A DNA stretch of 61,395 nt from Cytobacillus oceanisediminis 2691. Lineage in GTDB: Bacteria; Bacillota; Bacilli; Bacillales; Cytobacillaceae. The stretch lies in NCBI RefSeq assembly GCF_007678455.1, contig NZ_VEEP01000007.1, positions 1 to 61,395 of the forward strand, in the 5' to 3' direction. Positions 1 to 7,700 of this stretch are shown piece after piece; the first letter of the stretch is position 1; each line of letters opens with the position of its first letter. A program made the translations under genes and the position numbers. The notes under the pieces are model-generated. The model was not told the DNA's origin. It made no database searches and was given only the letters and a program-made list of their open reading frames with translations.

Positions 1-33
1 ATCAACAGCCCCATTCCAGCACAAACCAAAAAA

Positions 34-73
34 ACTGTAGGCAAGCTCGATTTCCATCGAGTTTGTCTACAGT
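34..73 (-). terminator. Hairpin, leftward terminator
   Basis: An 18-base arm (34-51) pairs with 56-73 around a TTCC loop, with two G-T wobbles. On the minus strand it is followed by a run of T (A-run at 28-33 on the plus strand), so it fits a Rho-independent terminator for the leftward gene that stops at 279. Confidence 0.75.
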
Positions 74-77
74 CTGA

Positions 78-104
78 AGCGGCCATTATGCCGCTTTCTT
101 TTCA
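78..104 (+). terminator. Hairpin, rightward terminator
   Basis: AGCGGC (78-83) pairs with GCCGCT (90-95), followed by TTTCTTTTC. It probably ends a plus-strand transcript entering from the left of the window; with the neighbouring hairpin it forms a back-to-back terminator pair. Confidence 0.6.
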
Positions 105-138
105 TTATTAGGGGATAAGATAAGCAAAAAAATGAGAC

Positions 139-264
139 AATCTCTACGATTTGCACATTAATCTCTACGGTAAAAGGGGTAATCTCTACAATTTACCCCA
201 TAATCTCTACGAAAAGTTTAATAATCTCTACGATTTACCCCATAATCTCTACAATTTCCAAAAA
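139..264. repeat. 21-bp tandem array A, 6 units
   Basis: AATCTCTAC starts at 139, 160, 181, 202, 223 and 244, an exact 21-bp pitch. The remaining 12 bases vary: units 3 and 5 both carry ATTTACCCCAT, the others differ. The array lies between the stop codon of the leftward gene (279) and its likely terminator (34-73), so it should be part of that mRNA's 3' untranslated region. No coding capacity was seen. It is not a recognised repeat family. Confidence 0.9.
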
Positions 265-278
265 GTAGGAACCACGCC

Positions 279-1301
279 TTAATAAAACAGTCTGACAAGC
301 AAATAACCAAACCCCGAAAGCAGCACAGACCCGGCAAGTCCGGCTGTCAATGCCTTTCCGCCCATTTGGCGGAATGATTTGAAATCAACATTCAATCCTA
401 ATCCGGCCATTGCCATCCCGATCAGCAGATAGGCGAAGCTGACGATTGCCGAAGCGGCGCCTTCGCTGACCAGTCCTGTCGTATTGAAGGCACTGACGGC
501 GAGGAAACCAAGGATGAACCAGGGAATCGGAAGGGAGGCGAACGTCATTTTCTCTCCCGTTGCTCCGGTTTCCTTCCGTTTAATCAGGATGCCGATTAAA
601 ATGGCGACAGGGACAAGCAGTGCTACTCTCGTCAATTTTACGATGATGGCGAGGTCAAGCGCTGCCTGTCCAGCCGGATCGGCAGCTGCGACGACGTGGG
701 CGATCTCATGCAAGGTGCCTCCGGCGAAAACGCCATAGTCCAGTGCATTCAACCCAAGATAAGAAAAAATCAACGTATAAAGGATAGTAAATATAGTTCC
801 GAGCACCGCAACATTTGCTGCACCGACGGCTGTTTCTTTTTCATTCGCCTTGATGACTGGTGCGATGGCGACGACTGCTGCAGCTCCGCATATCGCCGTG
901 CCACAGGCAGTCAGGATGCCGAGTCGCTTTTCAACCTTGAAAAGCCTGCTCAGACCATAAACCACCAGCAAGGCAAACGTCAGATTCGCAAATGCGATGA
1001 AAAAGACAGTCGCCCCTGCATTGTATATATCATAAAGATTCAGCCTGAAACCCAGCAAAATAATACCGAGCCGAAGGAGCTTTTTGCTGGAATAAGAGGC
1101 ACCCTCCAACAAACCGTTATCCACTCCAACGGCAGCACGCCACATCATTCCGAGCATGATGGCGATGACAAGCTGGCCCATGATCGCGAAGAAGGGCAGT
1201 CCTGCGATCAGGCGCGCAGCCAGTGCCAGTACCAACGTTAAAGCAATCCCTTTGAACACCGGCACGCTAAAACGAGGCAAAAGTTCATTCATTTTCATCA
1301 T
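279..1301 (-). CDS. YeiH/UPF0324 family membrane protein
   Basis: A 340-residue integral membrane protein of the YeiH (UPF0324) family, often annotated as a putative sulfate exporter; the true substrate of the family is not settled. The sequence has about ten hydrophobic segments and the family hallmark LTACGTAICGAAAVVAIAP around residues 130-150, followed by ANVAVLGT and GTLHEIAHV. Length is normal for the family. The start is ATGATG at 1301/1298 behind GGAAG; either codon could be used. It stands alone, divergent from the MASE3 sensor gene, and its 3' side carries a 21-bp tandem array before the terminator. Confidence 0.85.
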   Translation of the reverse strand: MMKMNELLPRFSVPVFKGIALTLVLALAARLIAGLPFFAIMGQLVIAIMLGMMWRAAVGVDNGLLEGASYSSKKLLRLGIILLGFRLNLYDIYNAGATVFFIAFANLTFALLVVYGLSRLFKVEKRLGILTACGTAICGAAAVVAIAPVIKANEKETAVGAANVAVLGTIFTILYTLIFSYLGLNALDYGVFAGGTLHEIAHVVAAADPAGQAALDLAIIVKLTRVALLVPVAILIGILIKRKETGATGEKMTFASLPIPWFILGFLAVSAFNTTGLVSEGAASAIVSFAYLLIGMAMAGLGLNVDFKSFRQMGGKALTAGLAGSVLLSGFGYLLVRLFY

Positions 1302-1486
1302 TACACTTCCTCTGAATCAATCTATCTACCACTTTATCGAATAAAAGAAAAATAGCAAAACCCATGTATGTATTCAATCCCGAATTGTCAATATTCACAA
1401 AACGGATATATGTGGGCTAAGTTTTGCACCTGGATGGTGATTATAATGAAAGTAACTATACGACCTCCAAAAGCAGGTGAGAAAAA

Positions 1487-2692
1487 ATGGAGAGAAGCAT
1501 GTCGGAGGGAAGATTCCTAATCTATACCATTGCTGCGGTGATGTTCTTTATGCTGATTCATCTTTATCACTCCGATCTTTCACCCTACTTGAATCCTGAA
1601 AACTATATTGCCATCCATACTATTTTGGAATTTTTCAGTATTGCAGTTTCCTTTTCGATTTTTTCATATGGCTGGAAATTGTTCGGTTTCACTAAGTCAA
1701 GAAAGATCCTGATGCTTTCGTTTTTGTTCTTCATTGTCGGTGTACTCGATTTATTACACACGGTGACGTTCAAAGGCATGCCGTTTTTTATAACCGAAAG
1801 CTCGATCGCAAAGGCGACATGGTTCTGGGTTGCCGCCAGGGTGGCCGAGTCGTTGTTGATAGTCCTTGTTCTCATTCTGCCGGAACGCCAGCTGAAGGTG
1901 GATTCAAGGCGAATCTGCCTTGCTTTATGTACCATTGTTCTCGGTACCATTATGTATATGATTTTCAGGTATGAACAAAGTCTGCCTCTTCTCGTCATTG
2001 AAGGAGAAGGAACGACGCTTTTAAAAAATGTCATCGAATATGGTGTCGGTTTCCTGCACTTTATTTCCATCGTGATTTCGCTTTATTTTTATCATGAAGG
2101 CAAGGATGGCCAGCATCTGTATGTGGCTCTCGCATTTACGTTTTTATTCCTGTCGGAGCTTGTTTTTACCATCTATCAGAGCGTCTACGACATCGATAAT
2201 TTCACCGGCCATTTATACAAGGCAGCAGGCTACTTTTTCATCATGAGAGGCTTCTACTTCTCGACCATTGCCGATGACAGCTTTTTTACAGGTCCCCGGG
2301 AAAAAGTTTGGTCTCAGCCTGAAGAAATGATCCAGAGTCACTACGGAATCATCTTCAGGCTGACGAAGCAGGGAAATGACTTCATCCATAAGATTGTCGG
2401 CGGTGGATTGCTGGAGGATCTCGGCTTCACCCCGAATGAAATCAACGGCAAGACGCTGAAGGAGTTTTTGCCCGAAAAAGCGGGAAGAGTTGAGAAGTAT
2501 TATGAATGTGTCTGGAAAAATAATGAGAAAATCGTCTTTGATATCGAAATAGGCGGGAACACCTATGCCATTTCGCTTATGCCTGTTTTGAACAACGGGG
2601 AAGTTGTCGAGATTGCCGGGGCAGTGATGGGAATCGTGAAGCATTCACGGTTGGACCGCTGTTCAAGGAGTACAAAGGCAAGTGCCTTGTGA
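1487..2692 (+). CDS. MASE3 membrane sensor with PAS domain
   Basis: A 401-residue protein with an N-terminal MASE3-type membrane sensor (about seven hydrophobic segments, residues 10-255, with the typical GVLDLLHTVTFKGMP stretch) and a PAS-like domain at about 280-390. MASE3 domains usually feed a histidine kinase, GGDEF or phosphatase output; none is present, and the last 20 residues are basic and Ser-rich with no family feel. It may act by partner binding or be the remnant of a longer sensor. ATG follows AGGTGAGAAAA. A strong terminator follows the stop directly. Confidence 0.75.
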   Translation: MERSMSEGRFLIYTIAAVMFFMLIHLYHSDLSPYLNPENYIAIHTILEFFSIAVSFSIFSYGWKLFGFTKSRKILMLSFLFFIVGVLDLLHTVTFKGMPFFITESSIAKATWFWVAARVAESLLIVLVLILPERQLKVDSRRICLALCTIVLGTIMYMIFRYEQSLPLLVIEGEGTTLLKNVIEYGVGFLHFISIVISLYFYHEGKDGQHLYVALAFTFLFLSELVFTIYQSVYDIDNFTGHLYKAAGYFFIMRGFYFSTIADDSFFTGPREKVWSQPEEMIQSHYGIIFRLTKQGNDFIHKIVGGGLLEDLGFTPNEINGKTLKEFLPEKAGRVEKYYECVWKNNEKIVFDIEIGGNTYAISLMPVLNNGEVVEIAGAVMGIVKHSRLDRCSRSTKASAL

Positions 2693-2700
2693 GATTAAAG

Positions 2701-2728
2701 AAAACCTGCACCCGTGCAGGTTTTTTTC
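2701..2728 (+). terminator. Rho-independent terminator
   Basis: AACCTGCAC and GTGCAGGTT flank a two-base loop and are followed by seven T. It begins a few bases after the stop of the MASE3-PAS gene. Confidence 0.9.
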
Positions 2729-2789
2729 TTTGTTGTTTAGGAAATTATAAAAGTATTTTTGTGTGGATAACTACATATGGGAGTCTTAA

Positions 2790-2910
2790 TCCAGCTCCAG
2801 CGCCTAGCCCCTCGAGACGCTTCGGTCCTGCCAATGAAGTCAAAGAACGACTTCACTGTCAGGCCCTCCAGCGCTTGTCGGGGCTGAGCAAGGCGCTTGC
2901 GCTTTTTGTT
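2790..2910. repeat. Dispersed fold-back repeat, copy 1
   Basis: Begins with CCAGCTCCAGCGCCTAGCC and ends with GGCGCTTGCGCTTTTT; AGCGCCT...AGCCCC near the left end pairs with GGGGCT...AGGCGCT near the right end. A central hairpin has TGAAGTC (2835-2841), loop AAAGAAC and GACTTCA (2849-2855). Related copies lie at 9201-9280 and 25352-25620. An apparent reading frame through it is not a gene. From 2911 to 3090 only a small CCCTGT/ACAGGG hairpin (2971-2989) was seen. Confidence 0.85.
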
Positions 2911-3090
2911 CTTGTTAACCAGTCCTTAATGGAATTTTAGGGAACTCAGCGAATAAGCTATTAGTATCAGCCCTGTCCGATGTACAGGGTGACCAACTCA
3001 AGAGGGGAGCATACTTTTTCAGTAGTCAAGAGGATGTAAATAGTCTTTTTACAGGATGTTTTTAGCGGGAGGAAATGTTAATTTGGTTAT

Positions 3091-3138
3091 GTGTTTACAA
3101 ATATCAACAATATTTCTGGAAAAATGTAAACACTTACA
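3091..3138. promoter_or_regulatory. Candidate operator pair ahead of nagP
   Basis: GTGTTTACA (3091-3099) and TGTAAACAC (3125-3133) are exact inverted copies 25 bases apart; between them AAATAT and ATATTT form a smaller inverted pair. TGTAAACACTTACA at 3125-3138 is one base off the catabolite-responsive element consensus. Either a cre/GntR-type operator or an RNA hairpin would fit. The role is inferred from position only. Confidence 0.4.
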
Positions 3139-3162
3139 ATTTTTAAGGAAGAGGTGTTGACA

Positions 3163-4539
3163 GTGCTGGGATTTTTACAAAGAATCGGGAAGGCTTTGAT
3201 GCTTCCAATCGCTGTTTTGCCTGCAGCGGCTTTATTGCTGCGTCTTGGGCAGCCGGACTTATTCAATATTCCTTTTATATCTGCAGCAGGTGACGCGATT
3301 TTTGCGAATCTTGCGCTGCTATTCGCAATTGGTGTGGCTGTTGGTATTGCGAAGGACGGGAATGGCGCTGCGGGTCTTGCTGGTGCAATTGGCTATTTCG
3401 TTTTGACTAAAGGTGCAGGTGCGATTAATGAAGATATCAATATGGCGGTGCTTGGAGGTATTTTATCCGGCGTGATCGCAGGATTGCTTTATAACCGATA
3501 TCACGATATCAAGCTGCCAGACTATCTTGGTTTTTTCGGGGGCAGACGCTTCGTCCCCATCATTACTTCTCTGGTGATGATTATTTTAGCAGGAATCTTT
3601 GGTTATGTATGGCCGCCGATCCAGGCTGGCATCAACAATATCGGTGAGTGGATCGTTGGAGCCGGCGCACTAGGTGTCGGGGTATTCGGTTTCCTTAACC
3701 GCTTATTGATCCCATTGGGTCTTCACCATGTTCTGAACGCACTTGTATGGTTTGAATTTGGTGAATTCACGAATGCTGCAGGGGAAATAGTAAAAGGTGA
3801 CCTGAACCGTTTCTTCGCAGGTGACCCTAAGGCAGGAATCTTCATGAACGGCTTCTTCCCAGTGATGATGTTCGGTCTTCCAGCTGCTGCGTTCGCGATG
3901 ATTGCGGCGGCGAAAAAAGAGCGGAAGAAAGCTGTAACAGGCGCCCTGGCCGGCGTTGCATTTACTTCATTCCTGACAGGGATCACAGAACCGATCGAAT
4001 TCTTGTTCATGTTCCTGTCTCCTTTATTATATGGTATCCACGCTGTCATGACCGGCCTCGCCATGTCGATCACCTATATGCTGGATATCCACCATGGTTT
4101 TGGATTCTCAGCAGGTGCGATTGATTATGTCCTGAACTATGGAATTGCTCAAAAGCCACTATTGCTGCTGGGTGTCGGTCTCGTATACGGTGTGCTATAT
4201 TTCGTGCTTTTCTACTTTTTGATCATCAAGCTTGACCTGAAGACACCAGGACGTGAGGACGAAGTCGAGGGAGAGTTTACAGATAGCGGTGCTTCACAAG
4301 GCAATTATGCTGAGCTTGCAGATCATTATCTTGCTGCATTGGGAGGCAAAAACAATCTTAGGGAACTCGATAATTGCGTCACACGCCTCCGTTTAAAAGT
4401 CGATGATATGTCACAAGTGAATGAAGCAGACCTGAAACGGCTTGGCGCAAAAGGGGTATTGAAACTCAACAAAACAGACTTGCAGGTTATTGTTGGTACA
4501 GATGTCGAGTACCTGGCAAATGAAATGAAACGAAAATAA
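3163..4539 (+). CDS. nagP: PTS N-acetylglucosamine transporter EIICB
   Basis: A 458-residue phosphotransferase permease that takes up and phosphorylates a sugar, most likely N-acetylglucosamine. Residues 1-375 are the glucose-superfamily EIIC membrane domain, with SKDGNGAAG-like (AKDGNGAAGLAGAI), FFGGRRFVPI and RLLIPLGLHHVLN motifs; the C-terminal EIIB domain carries the phosphorylated Cys in DNCVTRLRL. No EIIA domain is fused. The start is GTG at 3163, giving MLGFLQRIGKA as in B. subtilis NagP, eight bases after AAGGAAGAGG; an upstream in-frame GTG (3154) overlaps that site. A glucose-specific relative is possible but the N-terminus favours NagP. Confidence 0.85.
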   Translation: MLGFLQRIGKALMLPIAVLPAAALLLRLGQPDLFNIPFISAAGDAIFANLALLFAIGVAVGIAKDGNGAAGLAGAIGYFVLTKGAGAINEDINMAVLGGILSGVIAGLLYNRYHDIKLPDYLGFFGGRRFVPIITSLVMIILAGIFGYVWPPIQAGINNIGEWIVGAGALGVGVFGFLNRLLIPLGLHHVLNALVWFEFGEFTNAAGEIVKGDLNRFFAGDPKAGIFMNGFFPVMMFGLPAAAFAMIAAAKKERKKAVTGALAGVAFTSFLTGITEPIEFLFMFLSPLLYGIHAVMTGLAMSITYMLDIHHGFGFSAGAIDYVLNYGIAQKPLLLLGVGLVYGVLYFVLFYFLIIKLDLKTPGREDEVEGEFTDSGASQGNYAELADHYLAALGGKNNLRELDNCVTRLRLKVDDMSQVNEADLKRLGAKGVLKLNKTDLQVIVGTDVEYLANEMKRK

Positions 4540-4700
4540 GGAGGCGGCAGTCCACCGCAGTTTACTGTGTCTTCTCTTTTATTGCCGTCCACCGGAAGCG
4601 CCTATTCCATATGTATTCCCTAATTTTGTAAGTTCGTTTCAGCATTTATCCGGGTAAAAACAAACACGGCCGCTGATACTAACTTAAGGAGGGATTCAAC

Positions 4701-4892
4701 ATGGATAAGGATAAACTTGTGGACATTGATCCAAACGCAAAGCCTGGGAATCAACGTGAGATGGAAGAACATTTAAAGACGACGGAGGCGAATCAGAAGC
4801 TTCAGGATGCTTTTTATGACGAAAACAAAAGCGACGGAGTTGACCCCGCAAACCTTAATAACCAATCAGCCATACTAACGGAAATGGACTAA
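4701..4892 (+). CDS. Small acidic hydrophilic protein
   Basis: A 63-residue protein I do not recognise. It has no Cys, no hydrophobic segment and is rich in Asp, Glu, Asn, Lys and Gln, so it is probably soluble and flexible. A good AAGGAGGGATT site lies seven bases before the ATG, and a terminator follows at once, which supports it as a real single-gene transcript. It is convergent with another small hydrophilic gene at 4927-5082. A spore or stress role would fit the composition but nothing shows it. Confidence 0.7.
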   Translation: MDKDKLVDIDPNAKPGNQREMEEHLKTTEANQKLQDAFYDENKSDGVDPANLNNQSAILTEMD

Positions 4893-4917
4893 AGCCGGCA
4901 GACGAGTGCCGGCTTTT
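4892..4917 (+). terminator. Rho-independent terminator
   Basis: AAGCCGGCA pairs with TGCCGGCTT around GACGAG, then TT. Ends the small acidic protein gene. Confidence 0.8.
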
Positions 4918-4926
4918 GCCTTGGTT

Positions 4927-5082
4927 TTATTGATGTCGGTCCGTTTTATCGTTCTGGTCTTTGTTGCGTTTGTTGCCTTTGCTGTTATCCCCGCTGGCCA
5001 ACTCGCCGGAAAACTCAGCCATCTGGTTGCCGAGCCTCGGTGAATTCTGGTTTTTGCTGCCTTTATTGTTCTTTTTGGTCAT
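4927..5082 (-). CDS. Small basic Asn/Lys-rich protein
   Basis: A 51-residue reading frame too short for most callers: it starts MTKKNNKGSKNQNSPRLGNQ and ends NDKTDRHQ. It is almost free of hydrophobic residues and rich in Lys, Asn, Ser and Gly, as in minor small acid-soluble spore proteins, but it matches none of the ones I know well (SspK, L, N, O, P). ATG at 5082 is preceded by AGGGGGGC on the minus strand at suitable spacing. Identity is unknown; existence is fairly likely. Confidence 0.6.
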   Translation of the reverse strand: MTKKNNKGSKNQNSPRLGNQMAEFSGELASGDNSKGNKRNKDQNDKTDRHQ

Positions 5083-5163
5083 TTTAAGCCCCCCTAGTAG
5101 TAAGTTCAGTTTAGTTTTCCCGGAAAGCAGGGAGCAATATGTACTGTTTTCTTAGTATGAAAA

Positions 5164-5190
5164 AAAGAAGCAGCTGTCTGACAGCTGCCC
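5164..5190 (-). terminator. Leftward terminator
   Basis: GCAGCTGT and ACAGCTGC flank CTG; on the minus strand they are followed by a T-rich run (A-rich 5157-5167). It ends the leftward kinase/small-protein transcript. Confidence 0.75.
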
Positions 5191-5197
5191 CTTCTGC

Positions 5198-5506
5198 TTA
5201 CTCTTTGATCGCTTGTTCGATTTCTTTTTCGCTCACATTCGTTACTTGAGCGGTTTCCTTCAATTCCTGAATCAGCTCATTTGCTTCCTCATAAAGCGTG
5301 TCATCGGTGAATTCCTCGGAAAAGTACAAGGAATCTTCCAGCACGGCCTTTACCCGCAGCCTTGTACCGGACTCCGTGTCCTCGTCGCCAAGTGTGACTG
5401 CAGAGCGGGAGGTCTCATGCTGGCTGAGCAAAATTTTCTTTGGATTTTGATCTTCTTTTACAGCTTCAACAATTTCCGCCAACGAATGAACTCGTTTCAA
5501 TGACAT
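5198..5506 (-). CDS. Hypothetical protein after histidine kinase
   Basis: A 102-residue soluble, acidic protein beginning MSLKRVHSLAEIVEAVKEDQ, of unknown family. It is predicted to be largely helical with a middle stretch that looks like beta strands (TRLRVKAVLEDSLYF). The ATG at 5506 sits behind AGAGGGG; a longer frame from a TTG at 5554 overlaps the kinase stop and is less likely. It lies 45 bases downstream of the histidine kinase on the same strand, so it is probably cotranscribed with it. No function can be assigned. Confidence 0.65.
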   Translation of the reverse strand: MSLKRVHSLAEIVEAVKEDQNPKKILLSQHETSRSAVTLGDEDTESGTRLRVKAVLEDSLYFSEEFTDDTLYEEANELIQELKETAQVTNVSEKEIEQAIKE

Positions 5507-5550
5507 CACCCCTCTATTATGTATTCCATATTTGATGATTTTAAAACCAG

Positions 5551-6897
5551 TCAAAGAATAATTTCGAAAATTGTCCCTTTGCCGGGCTCGCTTTTAAGTC
5601 TGATTTTGCCGCCATGCGCCTCCACAAGCTCCTTTACGATGGCTAGCCCAAGGCCAGAGCCGCCAAGGGATGATGACCGCGACTTGTCGACGCGGTAAAA
5701 ACGGTCGAAAACCCATGCCTGGTCCTCTTTAGGGATGCCTTTCCCTTCATCTTCAATCGTAAGATGTGTGCGGCCGCTCTTTTTAAATGCATGAATTGTA
5801 GTTGTTGTGCCTGCAGCAGAATACTTCCGGGCATTATCCAGCAGGTTGATGACGATCTGCTCAAAACGGACTGGATCGGCCTCGATATAGCTTTCCTCGT
5901 CACAGATTAAGTTAAGCATGATATTTATCTCCTGGAAGGAGGGAAGCATTTTCATCTGGATGCTATGCAAAAATCCGCAAAGCTCCAAAGGCTCTTTTTG
6001 GATGGGAAAAGTATTCTCATCCATTTTGGCTAGATCGAATAAACTCTTGACGAGATCGGACAGCCTGGCTGCTTCTTCATTGATAATTTGCAGGTATTTG
6101 CTTTTGTCCTCTGGACTCGTTGATTCCCTTCCAGCAATGTCTGCATAACCTTTTATATAAGTCAGCGGTGTCCTTAGTTCATGCGAAATGCTTGCGAGAA
6201 ACTCACTGCGCTGCTGCTTGATATGGTTGAGGTCATCCGCCAGCACTTTGATCGATTCCCCCAGTTCTCCCAGCTCATCGTTCCCAAGGCGGGGCAAAGC
6301 GACAGAATAGTCGCCCTGGCGGATCTTCAAGGTTGCCTCATTCATTTTGATCACTGGCTTTGTAATGAATCTGGAAAGGAAAAGTGTGATGACTACCATT
6401 GAAGAAAGCAGCAGGATTCCCGCAAGCCAGAAATGCCTGTTAAGCCTGGCGATCAGCCCCTGGACACGCTGCGTGTTCTTGAACATATAGACGTTTCCAT
6501 TTGCCTCTAAAGGGCTGACCGAAGCAATGTACTTCTTGTCCTGCCAGTCATCCTCAAGGATCAAGCCGGTTCGCGGAACGTCCGGTGCTGCGGTAATAAT
6601 ATTTTGTATGTATTGGTCAACCGGAATGGAGGAAGCAACCACTTCACCATTCTGGCCGGTGATGACAACATGAGTTTCCGTCCTGGATTCCATCGTTGTA
6701 ATGTGGTGAATCGTTTCCGCAGTATAGGAAGTTTCCAGAATATCTCGATGGTTATTCCCGCGTGTCAGCAGGGAATCCAGTTCTTCATCAATTCGTGAAT
6801 GGATGATTGATGAGTGAAGAAAGTAAAACAGGAAGCCCTCAACCATCAATATTGTTATGAAAAATACAATGCCTATTTTAAGTGAAATGCGATCCAT
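5551..6897 (-). CDS. Sensor histidine kinase, PhoR-like
   Basis: A 448-residue membrane sensor kinase. Transmembrane segments are at about 8-28 and 157-177 with an extracytoplasmic domain between; HAMP follows to about 230, then a HisKA domain with the phosphorylated His 239 in SHELRTP and an HATPase domain with N box INLLDNARKYS, G1 box DEGKGIP, F box FDRFYRVDKSRS and G2 box GGSGLGLAIVKE. All key residues are present, so it should be active. No response regulator gene is adjacent, which makes it an orphan in this window; the signal is unknown. Confidence 0.9.
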   Translation of the reverse strand: MDRISLKIGIVFFITILMVEGFLFYFLHSSIIHSRIDEELDSLLTRGNNHRDILETSYTAETIHHITTMESRTETHVVITGQNGEVVASSIPVDQYIQNIITAAPDVPRTGLILEDDWQDKKYIASVSPLEANGNVYMFKNTQRVQGLIARLNRHFWLAGILLLSSMVVITLFLSRFITKPVIKMNEATLKIRQGDYSVALPRLGNDELGELGESIKVLADDLNHIKQQRSEFLASISHELRTPLTYIKGYADIAGRESTSPEDKSKYLQIINEEAARLSDLVKSLFDLAKMDENTFPIQKEPLELCGFLHSIQMKMLPSFQEINIMLNLICDEESYIEADPVRFEQIVINLLDNARKYSAAGTTTTIHAFKKSGRTHLTIEDEGKGIPKEDQAWVFDRFYRVDKSRSSSLGGSGLGLAIVKELVEAHGGKIRLKSEPGKGTIFEIIL

Positions 6898-7042
6898 ATT
6901 TGCTCACTCCAAAGGATATCTTTATATTCATCATACTAAAAAAGAAGAGTGATAATAAGTGTTTGATAAATGGAATAAACTGGTTTATGCATTTCAATAA
7001 TGGGTAATTTATCCAAGTGTACAAAAAAGGGGGAGCGAAAAC

Positions 7043-7600
7043 ATGGAGAAAGATTTTTATTTTTCCAAGCTGAGGATAGCGGTCCTGTTCTTTTTTATCA
7101 GTCTCGTGACCATCGGATTTAGTTGGGGATTCCTCAGCATGATGTCAGAACCAGAGGGAAATGGGGGAGGACTTGTATTGTTTGGGGCAATCATCCTGAT
7201 TCTTGGATGGAGTCTGGTCTTTCTCGGAAAAACTTTTTTCCAAAAAGAGGCCAATGTAACAATCAGTGACCGCGGTCTCACATTAAGAGGGAAGGCAGGA
7301 CCTGGCTTCATTCCCTGGGAAGACATTGAGGGGATTCTGCCATATGAGGTACATAATAATGCGACACTGGGCATTATCCTTAAGGATGAGGAATACTACC
7401 TGAATGCAATGCCAAAGGGAGGTCAGCGTCTCGCCAGGCTGAATGTCAAAACAGGATTTCCGGCTTTCAATATAGGCCTGAGCAATATTAAAGACAAGCA
7501 GGGGCTCATCGATTTCCTGCTTGAAATGAAAGTCCCATTCTTCATTGAAGCGGACGAGAATGAGCTTGTTGACCAGGAAAAGGAAACGAATATGCAGTAG
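7043..7600 (+). CDS. Membrane-anchored PH-like protein, STM3941-like
   Basis: A 185-residue protein with two N-terminal membrane segments (about 12-33 and 43-65) followed by a cytoplasmic domain with alternating strands and the phrase SDRGLTLRG...GFIPWEDIEGI, typical of the STM3941/PH-like family of small membrane proteins. Function of the family is unknown to me. ATG at 7043 follows AAAAGGGGGAGCG. It is divergent from the histidine kinase and ends at a terminator shared with the converging tungstate operon. Confidence 0.65.
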   Translation: MEKDFYFSKLRIAVLFFFISLVTIGFSWGFLSMMSEPEGNGGGLVLFGAIILILGWSLVFLGKTFFQKEANVTISDRGLTLRGKAGPGFIPWEDIEGILPYEVHNNATLGIILKDEEYYLNAMPKGGQRLARLNVKTGFPAFNIGLSNIKDKQGLIDFLLEMKVPFFIEADENELVDQEKETNMQ

Positions 7601-7604
7601 CAAA

Positions 7605-7632
7605 AAAGCGGAGGAGCAGGGCTCTCCGCTTT
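7605..7632. terminator. Terminator after STM3941-like gene
   Basis: AAAGCGGAG (7605-7613) pairs with CTCCGCTTT (7624-7632). A-run before and short T-run after allow action in both directions. Confidence 0.7.
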
Positions 7633-7660
7633 CCTTGAATTTATATCCTTCCTCTATTTG

Positions 7661-7694
7661 AAAAAACAGCATGGCATCTTGCAGCCATGCTGTT
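7661..7694 (-). terminator. Leftward terminator of tup operon
   Basis: AACAGCATGG (7665-7674) pairs with CCATGCTGTT (7685-7694); on the minus strand the stem is followed by a T-run. It lies just beyond the tupC stop. Confidence 0.75.
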
Positions 7695-7700
7695 AAGCAA

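Noticed and set aside
696-1241. 181-residue plus-strand frame opposite the YeiH-like gene
   Set aside because: Antisense shadow; polar, Cys/His-rich translation of a membrane-protein gene with no ribosome site.
2689-2940. 83-residue reading frame after the first terminator
   Set aside because: It lies across the terminator and the dispersed repeat; its sequence (RRFGPANEVKERLHCQALQR) is a translation of the repeat and recurs in copy 3.
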